DNA of 64,000 nucleotides from positions 118,350 through 182,349 of the forward strand of contig NZ_AULV01000017.1 of assembly GCF_000422465.1 (NCBI RefSeq), written 5' to 3'. The position numbers and the translations under genes were made by a program. Source of the DNA: Paenibacillus harenae DSM 16969 (GTDB taxonomy: Bacteria; Bacillota; Bacilli; Paenibacillales; Paenibacillaceae). Shown piece after piece: positions 42,878 through 52,086 of this stretch (position 1 is the first letter of the stretch; each line of letters begins with the position of its first letter). The notes beneath the pieces were generated by a model. The model did no database searches. It saw nothing but the letters and a program-made list of their open reading frames with translations, and was not told the DNA's origin.

Positions 42878-44284
42878 TCAAAAGCGAAAATATAAGAACG
42901 GATTATAAGACTCGTTGACCAAATAAGCGGTCGACAATACCAACCCGATAATATAAAACGCGGTAACGACGATCACTCCTACGCGATTCCAGCGGATTTC
43001 CACAAGCACGACCATCTTCTGCGGAAGCGGCGTCGCGCATAAAGCCAGAAACACGAACAAGCCTCCGTACGTTAACAGGTCATAAAGCGCCTGGCGATCC
43101 GCCAACTCGTGCGCTCCGAACCCGAACATCGTCCCGATGAACGTCCATGCGGAAGGCAAATGTTCATACTCGAACAGAACCCATCCGATAATTACGATCA
43201 ACAGCGTATATAGATGTCCTATCCAGTGCGGCCAACGCGTCAGCCGCTTCAGTAGAAACAACTTCTCGACGGTCACGATAAAACCGAAATACAAGCCCCA
43301 TACGATAAAGTTCCAGCTCGCCCCATGCCATAAACCGGTTAAGAACCAGACGATCCAGAGATTTCTAAGCTGCTTGTGCAGGCCGCGCCGATTGCCGCCA
43401 AGCGGAATATAGACATATTCCCGGAACCAGGAGCCCAGTGAAATATGCCATCTGCGCCAAAATTCCGTAACGCTTCTTGAAATATACGGATGCTTGAAGT
43501 TTTGCGGCAGATCGAAACCGAACATCTTGCCGAGTCCGCGCGCCATATCCGAATAACCGCTAAAGTCGAAATAAATTTGCAACGTAAACGCCAGAATCCC
43601 AAGCCACGCGGAAAGAACGGTCAACTCCTCCAGCGGCGTGGACTTCGCGCTCGTCCACAACATCCCGATGTTGTTGGCCAGCAGCACCTTTTTGGCGAGT
43701 CCCCGGATGAACCGCTTCGCCCCTTCGCCGAATCGCTCCAGCGTCATTTTACGGGAGGCCAGTTGTTCAGCAATATCGCCGTATTTGACGATCGGTCCGG
43801 CGACCAGCTGCGGAAACATGGCCACGTAAGTACCGAAGGCTATCATATTTCGCTGCGGTGGCACTTTACCGAGGTATATGTCCGCCACATAAGACATCGT
43901 TTGAAACGTATAGAAGGAAATGCCGATCGGCAGCGGCAGATCGGCGGCCTGCACGTGTAGGCCGAACATCTCGCCCACGTTCTGAACGACGAACCCGGCA
44001 TATTTGAAGAACCCGAGAATCGCCAGATTGCCGCAGATGGAGCCGATGAACACCGCTCGGGCTATCGATTTGCGGTTCCTGTACTTGTCGATCAACAGCC
44101 CGTTCGCATAATCGAATACGGTGGAAAAAATCATAATGACGATATATAGCGGTTCACCCCATGCATAAAAGACGAGGCTAGCGGCGAATAGAACGGCATT
44201 TCTCAGCTTCTTGGGCGACAAGCAATACGTCAACAAAGCGGCGGGTAAAAACTGGAACAGGAAAATCAGGCTGCTAAATACCAA
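42878..44284 (-). CDS. MBOAT-family membrane O-acyltransferase (AlgI/PatA-like)
   Basis: Polytopic membrane protein of 468 residues with about ten to twelve helices. The family landmarks WHISLGSWFREYVYIPLGGNRRG (about 285-307) and LWHGASWNFIVWGLYFG, with the catalytic-tunnel His, are intact. It takes an acyl group from a cytoplasmic donor and passes it to the extracytoplasmic DHHW or SGNH partners for polysaccharide O-acylation. It lies between the SGNH lipoprotein gene (21 bp) and the DHHW gene (13 bp) in one operon. Confidence 0.92.
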   Translation of the reverse strand: MVFSSLIFLFQFLPAALLTYCLSPKKLRNAVLFAASLVFYAWGEPLYIVIMIFSTVFDYANGLLIDKYRNRKSIARAVFIGSICGNLAILGFFKYAGFVVQNVGEMFGLHVQAADLPLPIGISFYTFQTMSYVADIYLGKVPPQRNMIAFGTYVAMFPQLVAGPIVKYGDIAEQLASRKMTLERFGEGAKRFIRGLAKKVLLANNIGMLWTSAKSTPLEELTVLSAWLGILAFTLQIYFDFSGYSDMARGLGKMFGFDLPQNFKHPYISRSVTEFWRRWHISLGSWFREYVYIPLGGNRRGLHKQLRNLWIVWFLTGLWHGASWNFIVWGLYFGFIVTVEKLFLLKRLTRWPHWIGHLYTLLIVIIGWVLFEYEHLPSAWTFIGTMFGFGAHELADRQALYDLLTYGGLFVFLALCATPLPQKMVVLVEIRWNRVGVIVVTAFYIIGLVLSTAYLVNESYNPFLYFRF

Positions 44285-44305
44285 CGCTCATACCCTCCCG
44301 CTCCG

Positions 44306-44989
44306 TCACTTCACGCTTTGCTGCCGATCCGACGCATCTTTCAAATAATCAAGCAGGAGCGGATAAAATTTCGCTTGGAAGTGAATGCCGTCCGTATCGT
44401 ACAGATCGGGATGACCGGCCACAAGCGGCGACAAATCGACATATCCGACCTGTTTCTCAGCAGCCAGCTCCTTCAGTCCCTCATTGTATTCAGCAATATT
44501 CCGATAACGAGGCTCTGTTTGTTCCGCTTCCGCCGTAACCGGAGTAACGGATAACAATGTGATCGTCGCATCCGGGAGTTCAGCTTGGATCTTCTCGATC
44601 AACGTTGCGTAGTGCGATAACGAATATTCCAGCGGATTATCGGTCGGCCACAATATATCGTCCGAACCCAACTGGATATAGATATGCTCCGGTATTCGAC
44701 TAACTAATTCACCCATATCCTCCAGCGCGAATTGGGCCGTTTTCCCCGCACCTGCAAGGACATTCTTCTCTTCCAGCACCTCATGGTAAGACAATCCTTC
44801 CGTAATCGAATCTCCAAGGAACACACTCGTTTCATACAGCGACGCACGGGAGATTGGTTCCGGAGTTGAACCGTCCCCAGGCTGCCCGGAAGAAACGGCA
44901 GGTTGTCCGTTATTGCCGCATGCCGCTGCCAGTAAGACGACAATCGCGATCACCATCATTCCCACCAACTTGTTTTTATCCATCTTCAT
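44306..44989 (-). CDS. SGNH/GDSL-type lipoprotein esterase
   Basis: Exported lipoprotein of 227 residues. The signal peptide ends LLAAAC, then NNGQP. SGNH blocks: FLGDSITEGL (nucleophile Ser), IQLGSDDI in place of the usual GxND, and DGIHFQ with the catalytic Asp and His. It probably hydrolyses or transfers acetyl esters at the surface, with the downstream MBOAT and DHHW proteins. The start is the ATG at 44989, with GGGG five bases upstream; the frame runs on to 45046 without a site. First gene of the acylation operon, after the two-component genes. Confidence 0.85.
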   Translation of the reverse strand: MKMDKNKLVGMMVIAIVVLLAAACGNNGQPAVSSGQPGDGSTPEPISRASLYETSVFLGDSITEGLSYHEVLEEKNVLAGAGKTAQFALEDMGELVSRIPEHIYIQLGSDDILWPTDNPLEYSLSHYATLIEKIQAELPDATITLLSVTPVTAEAEQTEPRYRNIAEYNEGLKELAAEKQVGYVDLSPLVAGHPDLYDTDGIHFQAKFYPLLLDYLKDASDRQQSVK

Positions 44990-45082
44990 CGTTTCCCCTT
45001 TCTTATCCGTACAAGAGAAAGAGTATTCGATGGAGATCAAGATCACATGCAGATGAAGTGCAGATGGGGTGCAAATAAAAAA

Positions 45083-45106
45083 AAGTGCAGAACCGAGTTC
45101 TACACT
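45083..45106 (-). terminator. terminator overlapping the kinase stop codon
   Basis: On the minus strand the stem AGTGTAGAAC / GTTCTGCACT (one G-T pair, loop TCG) is followed by TTTTTTTTATT. The stop codon TAG of the kinase gene (45100-45102) lies inside the first arm, so a terminating ribosome would melt it. Confidence 0.7.
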
Positions 45107-46926
45107 TTCGTATTTTTGTTCAATTCGAAATAGAACAAGACGCCGTCCTCCGTATTCGTTGCCCCGTAAGACACCCCATGCAGCTCGAGAATCTGTTTGG
45201 AGATCGCAAGGCCGAGTCCGGTTCCGCCTGTCGATCTGTGGCGGGAATGCTCGCCGCGGTAGAATCGATCCCAGATCTTCTCCATTTGTTCGGACGGGAC
45301 ATGAACGCCTTTGTTCTCGATACTTATTTTGACTGCATCCTCTACTTCAACAGTCGAAACCACGATGTCATTGTGTTCCGGCGTGTAGCGTATGGCATTC
45401 GTCATGAAATTGACGATCACCTGCTCGATCCGGCGCTGATTGGCGACGACTTCGGCAGGGGCAATACGGGTATGCAGGCGGATCTTCTTGTCCGCGATGT
45501 CCGGCGCCAGCTTCGTACAGATCCGTTCCATGACTTGATCGATTCGGAAAACATCCATCTCCATCTTATACGTACCGGATTCGTATTTTGCCAATTCCAG
45601 CATATCGCCCACCAACAGATTCATCTTCTTCACTTCATCTTCCATCGCCGCAAAATAATAATCCCGCCGCGGGCTGTCCGCCTTGTCTTTCAAAATATAA
45701 AGGCAGCTTTCCAGCACGCTGATCGGCGTTTTCAATTCATGCGACACGCCGGATATAAATTCTTTACGCGTCTGCTCCAGCCGTCTTTCTTTCTCAATAT
45801 CCTGTTCCAGCCGCACAATATGGGCGTTCAGCATATCCGAAAGCCGGTTAATGTTGCGCGACAGATTGCCGATCTCATCCTCGGTCTTGATCGGGATCTT
45901 GTTCGAGAAGTCGAGTTTGGCCATTCTTTGCGTCATCGTGTCCATTCGGAGCAAGGGAGCGGCGATTCGGCGGGAAAAGTAAAAGGACGCGAGCACAACG
46001 AGCAGCAAAGTTCCGACCACGATATAGCCATAATAATTTCGCATGATCTCCGCAGCTTCGCTCACGGGCTGCAGCGATGTCATCGCGAACAGGTAGGCGG
46101 GGTTCCCCGTCTGATCGACGACGCGCTCCACGAATATCTTATAATCGATATCGTTCTCTTCGTAGTCCGTTAGGGTGCTTGTCTGATCCGTGTTGTCTTC
46201 ATACAGAAGGTCCGCCTGAAAAGCTTTCACCCGGTCGAGAAGTAAGCGGTTCGTATAGCGGGATGCTTGTTCGCCTTGCGGAATCCGAATCTGCGTAATC
46301 GTCCCGTGAACTAACGCGTTCGGATAGCGCTCATGGTATTTGGTCGGACTTTCGAATCTCGGGACAACCTCATACCCTTTGTTGACAAGCTGCTCATTTA
46401 CCAGGCCGTTCTCCTCTCTGAGATTGGAGACATTGCGTCCGATCCGCTGTGGATACAAATGATCCCGAGTCACGATCCCTTCGATGGCAATCCGCTGCCC
46501 TTCATTCACAAAGATATCGGGGAACAGCGGGCTGTCGGCATTGGCCTCCTCCATATTCATAACCGTATACAACGGAATCGTGATCGTTTCGCCCGAAAGA
46601 ACCGGGTTGACGTCCGAGTGCTCCAAACGAATCACCATCTCATATTCGTCCGTATATTTCAAATAGCCCCTCTCATCCAACAGGGCCATCCAGGCATTCG
46701 TATCTTGATAAAACGCCTGCTCCTTTAGTATTGCCGCTTCGGCATCCCCGGCATCGATCCATCCGTCTTGCCGATAAGACTGGAGGGCATCCTTCACCTT
46801 CTCCACCTTCTGATGCACATAAAACTGCTTGAAAAATAAGGTTTGTCCGATAAAAATGCTCATAATCACAAACAAGCATAAACCCGTCGTCAACAAAAAC
46901 AGTTTGTATACAATGCTCGATCTCAT
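45100..46926 (-). CDS. HAMP-domain sensor histidine kinase
   Basis: Membrane kinase of 608 residues. A first helix (about 8-28) and a second (about 308-328) enclose a 280-residue extracytoplasmic domain without a recognised fold. HAMP comes next, then HisKA with FISGVSHELKTPISV and an HATPase with NFMTNAIRYTP, the G1 box IENKGVHVP (altered from DxGxG) and GGTGLGLAI. It signals to the OmpR-type regulator upstream, whose stop overlaps its start by 4 bp (ATGA). It resembles BaeS/VanS-type envelope sensors; the neighbouring surface-acylation operon is a plausible target. Confidence 0.9.
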   Translation of the reverse strand: MRSSIVYKLFLLTTGLCLFVIMSIFIGQTLFFKQFYVHQKVEKVKDALQSYRQDGWIDAGDAEAAILKEQAFYQDTNAWMALLDERGYLKYTDEYEMVIRLEHSDVNPVLSGETITIPLYTVMNMEEANADSPLFPDIFVNEGQRIAIEGIVTRDHLYPQRIGRNVSNLREENGLVNEQLVNKGYEVVPRFESPTKYHERYPNALVHGTITQIRIPQGEQASRYTNRLLLDRVKAFQADLLYEDNTDQTSTLTDYEENDIDYKIFVERVVDQTGNPAYLFAMTSLQPVSEAAEIMRNYYGYIVVGTLLLVVLASFYFSRRIAAPLLRMDTMTQRMAKLDFSNKIPIKTEDEIGNLSRNINRLSDMLNAHIVRLEQDIEKERRLEQTRKEFISGVSHELKTPISVLESCLYILKDKADSPRRDYYFAAMEDEVKKMNLLVGDMLELAKYESGTYKMEMDVFRIDQVMERICTKLAPDIADKKIRLHTRIAPAEVVANQRRIEQVIVNFMTNAIRYTPEHNDIVVSTVEVEDAVKISIENKGVHVPSEQMEKIWDRFYRGEHSRHRSTGGTGLGLAISKQILELHGVSYGATNTEDGVLFYFELNKNTKV

Positions 46927-47597
46927 GGCCTGTCCTCGAATTTATATCCGGAACGAACGACGGTGACGATAGACTTCGCATGATCTCCCAGCTTGCCGCG
47001 CAAATTGCGGATATGGCTGCTGAGCGTCCGTTCTTCGCCTTCGAAATCATAACCCCAGATTTTTGTAATGAGCTGTTCCCGGGTCAAGATGATGCCTTTG
47101 TTTCCCATCAGATAAGCCAGGATTTCGAATTCCGTATGCGTAAGATTGCAGTTCTCCCCGTTAATCGAGACGGTGCGCGAAGGCACGTGAATCATAATCC
47201 CGCCGCCGGACAGCATATCCCCCAGCCCTTGTATCGGCCGATTTTCCAACAGCCGTTTGCAGCGTGCCAGCAAGATGGGCGGACTGCATGGTTTGACGAC
47301 ATAATCGTCCGCCCCGAGTTCGAATCCAAGCAACGTATCATCCTCGTCCGAACGTGCCGTTAACATCAGAATCGGGACGTCCGAAACCTTGCGGATTCGC
47401 CTGCATACCGACCACCCGTCCATTTCCGGCAGCATAACGTCCAGAATGACCAGATGCACATCGTGCTCTTGAAATAACTCGAGCGCCTGTCTTCCGTCGC
47501 AAGCCTCCAACACTTTATATCCTTCATCCGTCAAGTATTCCTTCATAATCTCCCGCAAAACCTGCTGGTCTTCCACAATGAGTATCGTTTTCGCCAT
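46923..47597 (-). CDS. OmpR-type response regulator
   Basis: Response regulator of 224 residues. The receiver has E9/D10, phospho-acceptor D53 (VILDVMLPEMDG) and a K in VVKP. The C-terminal winged helix shows NLTHTEFEILAYLMGNKGIILTREQLI and ERTLSSHIRNLRGKL, the OmpR/PhoB pattern. It forms a two-component system with the following kinase. There are about 260 bp of free sequence upstream, which would hold its promoter. Confidence 0.93.
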   Translation of the reverse strand: MAKTILIVEDQQVLREIMKEYLTDEGYKVLEACDGRQALELFQEHDVHLVILDVMLPEMDGWSVCRRIRKVSDVPILMLTARSDEDDTLLGFELGADDYVVKPCSPPILLARCKRLLENRPIQGLGDMLSGGGIMIHVPSRTVSINGENCNLTHTEFEILAYLMGNKGIILTREQLITKIWGYDFEGEERTLSSHIRNLRGKLGDHAKSIVTVVRSGYKFEDRP

Positions 47598-47792
47598 GCC
47601 GATGACCTCTAATCATTCATTTTTTCAAGTTGCTTATTACAAATGTTATCATGACATTGAAGACGCCACAATGCGCAGCTGACTCCGGCAGGCCGCTCTC
47701 CACGATGACTGAAGCAACATATGCATTTTCTCACATAGGCGACACGAAAGTTGACGGGTGAAGTTTTCCGCCTCTTGGTACGGTTACAAAAA

Positions 47793-47824
47793 TAAGAACC
47801 TTGAGATTAACTTCAAGGTTCTTA
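47793..47824 (-). terminator. terminator after the SDR gene
   Basis: A perfect 12-bp stem TAAGAACCTTGA / TCAAGGTTCTTA with loop GATTAACT. It lies 32 bp past the stop codon of the minus-strand SDR gene. Confidence 0.75.
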
Positions 47825-47856
47825 GAAATTGGTGTGTGTCTATACAATATTTGGAG

Positions 47857-48651
47857 TTAAAAAATAGTCGGCACCATTCCCCCATCCATACGGATTGGAG
47901 AACCTTTAAATGCGGATGCATAAGGACTGCAAACAAATGCAGCTAGCCTGCCTATTTCAATAGGCTTGATAAATCGCTGTATTTCAGATTGAGGCAGGTT
48001 TGTAGTCATAAATTGTTTCTCTTTTTCCGAAAAAGTCATATCTTCATCAGGGTACATACCCTCAATGATTTGATGCACATTTTCAGAGAGTGTCGGTCCT
48101 GGCATGATCGTATTGACGGTAACTTCTGTTCCTATTGTTAATTTAGATAAGCTTTTTGACAATGATAACAGCATTGCTTTTGTCATGCTATACTGAGGCA
48201 TTAGTCCCGAAGGCATAATTGCTTCTTCACTCGCAATAAAGATAATGCGGCCATAATCATTTTTCATCATTTTAGGTAAATAAAATTTGGATAACCCATT
48301 TGCGGCAAGAACATTAGTACGGAAATATTTTTCCCATACTTCATCGCGGGCATCCTCATATTTCATAATTTCATAAATACCCATATTGTTAACTAAAATA
48401 TCGATATTCGGGTATTTTTCAAATAAAGCTTCCCTTTGCCCAATATCCACAATATCGGCTGTAGCATTTTGAGGAGAGGTAGACGGGAAATCTGACTTTA
48501 TTTCATTTACCGTTCGTTCCACCTCTTCATCATTTCGTCCATTAATCAGTACATTAACACCTTCTTTGGCAAGTTCAATGGCAATTGCTTTCCCTATACC
48601 TTTCGTCGATCCTGTAACTAAAGCTGTTTTATTGATTAATCCCATATCCAC
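47857..48651 (-). CDS. short-chain dehydrogenase/reductase
   Basis: NAD(P)-dependent oxidoreductase of the classical SDR family, 264 residues. Cofactor motif TGSTKGIGKA (about 14-23), NNMG in the fourth strand (about 92-95), catalytic Ser in FIASEEA and the Tyr/Lys pair in YSMTK. The C-terminal MDGGMVP is typical. The substrate is unknown. The gene is clearly more AT-rich than its neighbours, with AT-rich codons, which suggests transfer from a low-GC Bacillales source. The start is a GTG with GGAG ten bases upstream; the ATG two codons later is possible. No obvious operon partners. Confidence 0.85.
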   Translation of the reverse strand: MDMGLINKTALVTGSTKGIGKAIAIELAKEGVNVLINGRNDEEVERTVNEIKSDFPSTSPQNATADIVDIGQREALFEKYPNIDILVNNMGIYEIMKYEDARDEVWEKYFRTNVLAANGLSKFYLPKMMKNDYGRIIFIASEEAIMPSGLMPQYSMTKAMLLSLSKSLSKLTIGTEVTVNTIMPGPTLSENVHQIIEGMYPDEDMTFSEKEKQFMTTNLPQSEIQRFIKPIEIGRLAAFVCSPYASAFKGSPIRMDGGMVPTIF

Positions 48652-48847
48652 AATCCATTTTCTCCTTTTAATTTACTTATAATGATCATTAAAAACAATC
48701 CTGTGCTCCGGTTAGTGATTATATTACCTTGTCAGGATTGTTCAGTAACTAGCATTCTGCGCCAAATTTCTTGTTTAACACGCCAAATAATAAACTAAGT
48801 AAATTAAATGCTAGCTCACTGCAGAATTGGTCAGGTTGGGAATTCTA

Positions 48848-49897
48848 TTAATGATTAGTCGGCATTCCTTGCCGTCCTTCTGTTATCGAATTTGTACCTA
48901 AATGTTCGTTACGCCAATTTGAAGGAGTATTGCCTTCCCAAAGGCGGAAGGCGCGGTAGAACGAGTTCTGATCTTCATATCCGATCAAGAAAGCCACTTC
49001 TTTAATATCGAGCGAGGGGTCTGCCAAGTACTCTCGTGCCTGCTCATGTCTAGCTTGTGTCAACAGATGCTTGAAGCTCGTGTTTTCATCGGTTAGCCGG
49101 CGCTGCAAAGTACGATCGCTCATACTGAGCTCCTTCGCGACAGCCTGAATGTCGGGCCGCCCTCCTGCGAGGCTGCGTTTCATAATCGATTTGACAATCT
49201 CGGTAAATGAGCGGCTGCGCTGCTGTTCATCCAACGATCGGTCCAGAGCGGGAGTCAGGATCTCCAGCAGCTCTTCGTTGTACGAGACAAAGGGTCGGTC
49301 CAGATCTCTTCGATGAAGCGTCAACCGGTTACATTTTGCATCAATCCGGATACGGCAGCCGAAGTAAGCTTCAAGGGCCTGTACATCGCCCATTGATTGC
49401 GAAAATTCGACGAACCGCGCCGTCAAAGGTTGACCTGTGCCCCGGCGTCCAAGCTCCAGAATCCATGCCAGCGTGATGCCAATAAGCATCGGCGGTCCGG
49501 GCTGCTCGGTATATTGCCATTCCAGTTCGATTGTACAGTGCTCGCCCTCTTCGGTGATACGCAAGCTTTCGGGGGGGCACAGCTGTTTGTACCGGGCCAT
49601 TTGGTTTAAAGCGTCGCGGTAGTCACGAGCGTGATAAGTCGCTAAGACGGTCGGCGGGTACTTCGCTGTTTCAAAGACGGCCGCAAGCCCGATGATTCCT
49701 TTGGCAGTGTCGCCGATGAGATCGGAATAAGCCTGCCAGATCGCGAAATATTGGGCGGTAGTAACTACCGGTTCAGAAATAATGGTTAGCGGCAGTCGTG
49801 CTTTGCGAGCTACGTCGTGGGCTGCAAGCCCTAATTGACGTAATCCTGCCCAAAATCCCGGCGGCATTTTAATATGGTCAGAGGTATGAGACTTCAT
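48848..49897 (-). CDS. AraC-family regulator with arabinose-binding-like N domain
   Basis: Transcription regulator of 349 residues. The N-terminal two thirds resemble the ligand-binding domain of OruR/GadX-like AraC proteins (PPGFWAGLRQLGLAAHDVARKARLPL; the YHARDYRDALNQMARYKQL region). The C-terminal HTH has ELSMSDRTLQRRLTDEN and AFLIGYEDQNSFYRAFRLWEG followed by TPSNWRNEH. Target genes are unknown. It could control the SDR downstream, but the AT content of the two genes differs and 196 bp separate them. Confidence 0.85.
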   Translation of the reverse strand: MKSHTSDHIKMPPGFWAGLRQLGLAAHDVARKARLPLTIISEPVVTTAQYFAIWQAYSDLIGDTAKGIIGLAAVFETAKYPPTVLATYHARDYRDALNQMARYKQLCPPESLRITEEGEHCTIELEWQYTEQPGPPMLIGITLAWILELGRRGTGQPLTARFVEFSQSMGDVQALEAYFGCRIRIDAKCNRLTLHRRDLDRPFVSYNEELLEILTPALDRSLDEQQRSRSFTEIVKSIMKRSLAGGRPDIQAVAKELSMSDRTLQRRLTDENTSFKHLLTQARHEQAREYLADPSLDIKEVAFLIGYEDQNSFYRAFRLWEGNTPSNWRNEHLGTNSITEGRQGMPTNH

Positions 49898-50297
49898 ACA
49901 TAAAGGCCCCCTTTAGCTGCTTGCATATTCATTAGTTTTGGTTGTGAATGCTGAGCGTACCCTGAAGAGTCAATTGAATAGGATTCAAAACGTTTATTCC
50001 ATCAGGATCGCTGCCGTTTCGTATCGTGCCGACTAACAACCTGTTGTTTAATTGGATTTTGGAATAGGAATACCTATCCAATAACCCGAATATTAGCTTA
50101 ATGCGAAGCGATGGAACAGGGGCTGCTGCAACGATAGCTGCATGGCGCTCGAACTCCCTTTCCGGATGTCTATTTTCACTATAGTATATTTTAGATCGCA
50201 GGTTTGATCTATAGTCTACATTTGGATGGCCCGCTCGTTTTCCATTCGATCATCGGTACCCGCTCCACTCAAAGGTTGCGACCATACAGCAAAAAAC
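49898..50297. other. intergenic region, nothing recognised
   Basis: About 400 bp upstream of the AraC gene hold no open frame with a ribosome-binding site and no strong repeat. The stretch around 50181-50215 is AT-rich and could hold promoter elements. Confidence 0.5.
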
Positions 50298-50349
50298 AAA
50301 CACAGTCAGGTAAGGATAACCCTCCCCGACTGTGTTTTTGTCCATAACG
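50298..50349. terminator. bidirectional terminator after azoR
   Basis: Stem AAACACAGTC / GACTGTGTTT with a 30-base loop, a T run on both strands. It lies 73 bp downstream of the azoreductase stop. Confidence 0.65.
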
Positions 50350-50421
50350 CGCTTAATTCATAAGAGAGGCTGCCGCCTCAAGCAGAATTCAACCTACTCT
50401 TGGGACAGCCCCTTCTTTGAT

Positions 50422-51057
50422 TCAAAATTGTTTCGCTGCCGCTTCCGCTTTCGCGGTCGCTTTTTCTTTAATCGCTTGGGCTTGATCAGGCATCGCGGCC
50501 ATACCTTCCACAAAAATTCCTTCAAACGAAGGGACGCCAATGAACTGCATGATCTTCTTCAGATAACTGTGCCCGCTTTCAAAGCCGGCAGCCGGCCCTT
50601 CGGAATATACGCCTCCGCTGGCTTGAATGTGAAGAGCTTTTTTATCGGTAAGCAAACCTACAGGACCGCTTTCCGTGTATTTAAAGGTTTTCCCGGCTAT
50701 GCATATGGCGTCGATGTATGCTTTCAGGACTGGAGGAAAGGAAAAATTCCACATCGGCGACACAAACACATATTTATCTGCAGCGATAAATTGGTCCACT
50801 AGTTCGTTCAAACGGCTTACCTTGGACTTCTCGGCATCGGAAAGCTGATCAAAGGCGGTACCGGAGCGGAGCTTTCCCCAGCCGCTGAATATGTCCGTAT
50901 CAAGCTGCGGGATATTCAATTGATACAAATCCAAATGAACGACTTCATCTGATGCATGAGCCTCGCGATATGCGTCAATAAATGCTTTGCCGACCGCCAT
51001 GCTGTATGATGCCTGATGATCGAGCGGGTGTGCCGTGATATACAATACAGTTGTCAT
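50422..51057 (-). CDS. azoR: FMN-dependent NADH-azoreductase
   Basis: Flavodoxin-fold quinone/azo reductase of 211 residues. Strand and loop [20 protein letters not shown] at the N-terminus bind FMN phosphate, then [22 protein letters not shown], the PMWNF loop characteristic for AzoR, and IQASGGVYS. It reduces quinones and azo compounds by two electrons, avoiding semiquinone stress. It follows the DoxX gene on the same strand after a 154-bp gap. The pirin-marR-doxX-azoR order resembles the MhqR quinone-stress regulon of Bacillus. Confidence 0.92.
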   Translation of the reverse strand: MTTVLYITAHPLDHQASYSMAVGKAFIDAYREAHASDEVVHLDLYQLNIPQLDTDIFSGWGKLRSGTAFDQLSDAEKSKVSRLNELVDQFIAADKYVFVSPMWNFSFPPVLKAYIDAICIAGKTFKYTESGPVGLLTDKKALHIQASGGVYSEGPAAGFESGHSYLKKIMQFIGVPSFEGIFVEGMAAMPDQAQAIKEKATAKAEAAAKQF

Positions 51058-51211
51058 AAATTTTCAATCCCTTCTTTTGGTTTAATTCCGGTTTAAGTAT
51101 CTACTCACACCTCAATAAATATTCTGGAGGTCGGATATTCGGAGAAGAAATACGATAAAGGACAAAATGCCGAGAAGTACAATCGGGAACGATTGTTTGA
51201 ATGCAATTAAA

Positions 51212-51586
51212 CTACGCATTTGCACGACGTTTCAGCTGCGCCCGATTTCCGATCGCAAAGACCAAGGTTAGGATTAGAAGAACGAAAGCAGGCATAGCTG
51301 CTCCCATACCTTGACCGGCTTGCAGATGTGAAAAAACAGCACCGGCCAACAGTACTACGAGTCCAACAGAAGCAAGCATGGCCAGTTTAGGCCTCCAAAA
51401 TCCAACCAACAGTCCAATCGCTCCCAATAGTTCGCAGACACCCAGGAAATACATGAATCCTGTGGAATAACCCAAAGCAGCAAACGTTTGAACCATCATT
51501 TCATTTCCGGTTAGTTTCAGTGAACTAAAGAGAATAAAACCAACGGCAAGTAATCCTTGAATAATACGAATAACCCATTTCATCAT
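51212..51586 (-). CDS. DoxX-family membrane protein
   Basis: Small membrane protein of 124 residues with four hydrophobic helices. The pattern RIIQGLLAVGFILFSSLKLTG and FMYFLGVCELLGAIGLLVGFW is typical for DoxX (compare MhqP/CatD of Bacillus, which take part in quinone and catechol resistance). It starts 20 bp after marR. Its mechanism is unknown in general; context supports a detoxification role. Confidence 0.85.
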   Translation of the reverse strand: MMKWVIRIIQGLLAVGFILFSSLKLTGNEMMVQTFAALGYSTGFMYFLGVCELLGAIGLLVGFWRPKLAMLASVGLVVLLAGAVFSHLQAGQGMGAAMPAFVLLILTLVFAIGNRAQLKRRANA

Positions 51587-51606
51587 ACATTTCTCCTCTT
51601 CTATGG

Positions 51607-52065
51607 TTATTGTAAATCTTGTGCGCCAATCCCGATTCTTTTCATCAAACCAATAAGTTGTTCTTTCTCATCCTTGCTGATAAAAGAAAGATTCCTGGAA
51701 ATGGTTGCAACGTGTTGTGGAAAAATCTCATCAAACAGTGCTTTGCCTTCTTCAGTAAGGACAACGTTAGACGCCCGTCGATCCTCCGGGTTTGATTGTC
51801 TTTCGACAAGGCCTTTTTTCTCCAGTTTATCCACGACATAAGTAATGCTTCCGCTTGGAATCGAAAGTTTTTCGCTGATTTTTTGAACCGGATGAGGACC
51901 TTTGCTGTAGAGCAGCTCAAGAATCATAAAATTTTCGAGACTAATTCCGTAGCTTTCAATATCCTTACGAATGTTATCGAACAAGGACATCGCAGCTCTT
52001 CTCCAAATCCGAAACAGCCTTAAATCCAGCTGAGTTTGTTCATCATGCGGATCGATAGAGACCAC
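51607..52065 (-). CDS. MarR-family repressor of the quinone-stress-like operon
   Basis: Winged-helix regulator of 152 residues. Recognition region EKLSIPSGSITYVVDKLEKKGLVERQSNPEDRRA with the DxR wing is the MarR hallmark. It sits between pirin and doxX genes (21 and 20 bp) and is therefore likely to autoregulate the operon through the two palindromes at 52903 and 52925. There is no Cys in the sensor region of the visible sequence, so thiol-based sensing as in some relatives looks unlikely; ligand binding is more plausible. Confidence 0.9.
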   Translation of the reverse strand: MVSIDPHDEQTQLDLRLFRIWRRAAMSLFDNIRKDIESYGISLENFMILELLYSKGPHPVQKISEKLSIPSGSITYVVDKLEKKGLVERQSNPEDRRASNVVLTEEGKALFDEIFPQHVATISRNLSFISKDEKEQLIGLMKRIGIGAQDLQ

Positions 52066-52086
52066 ATCCTTTTCGGGAATGATTAA

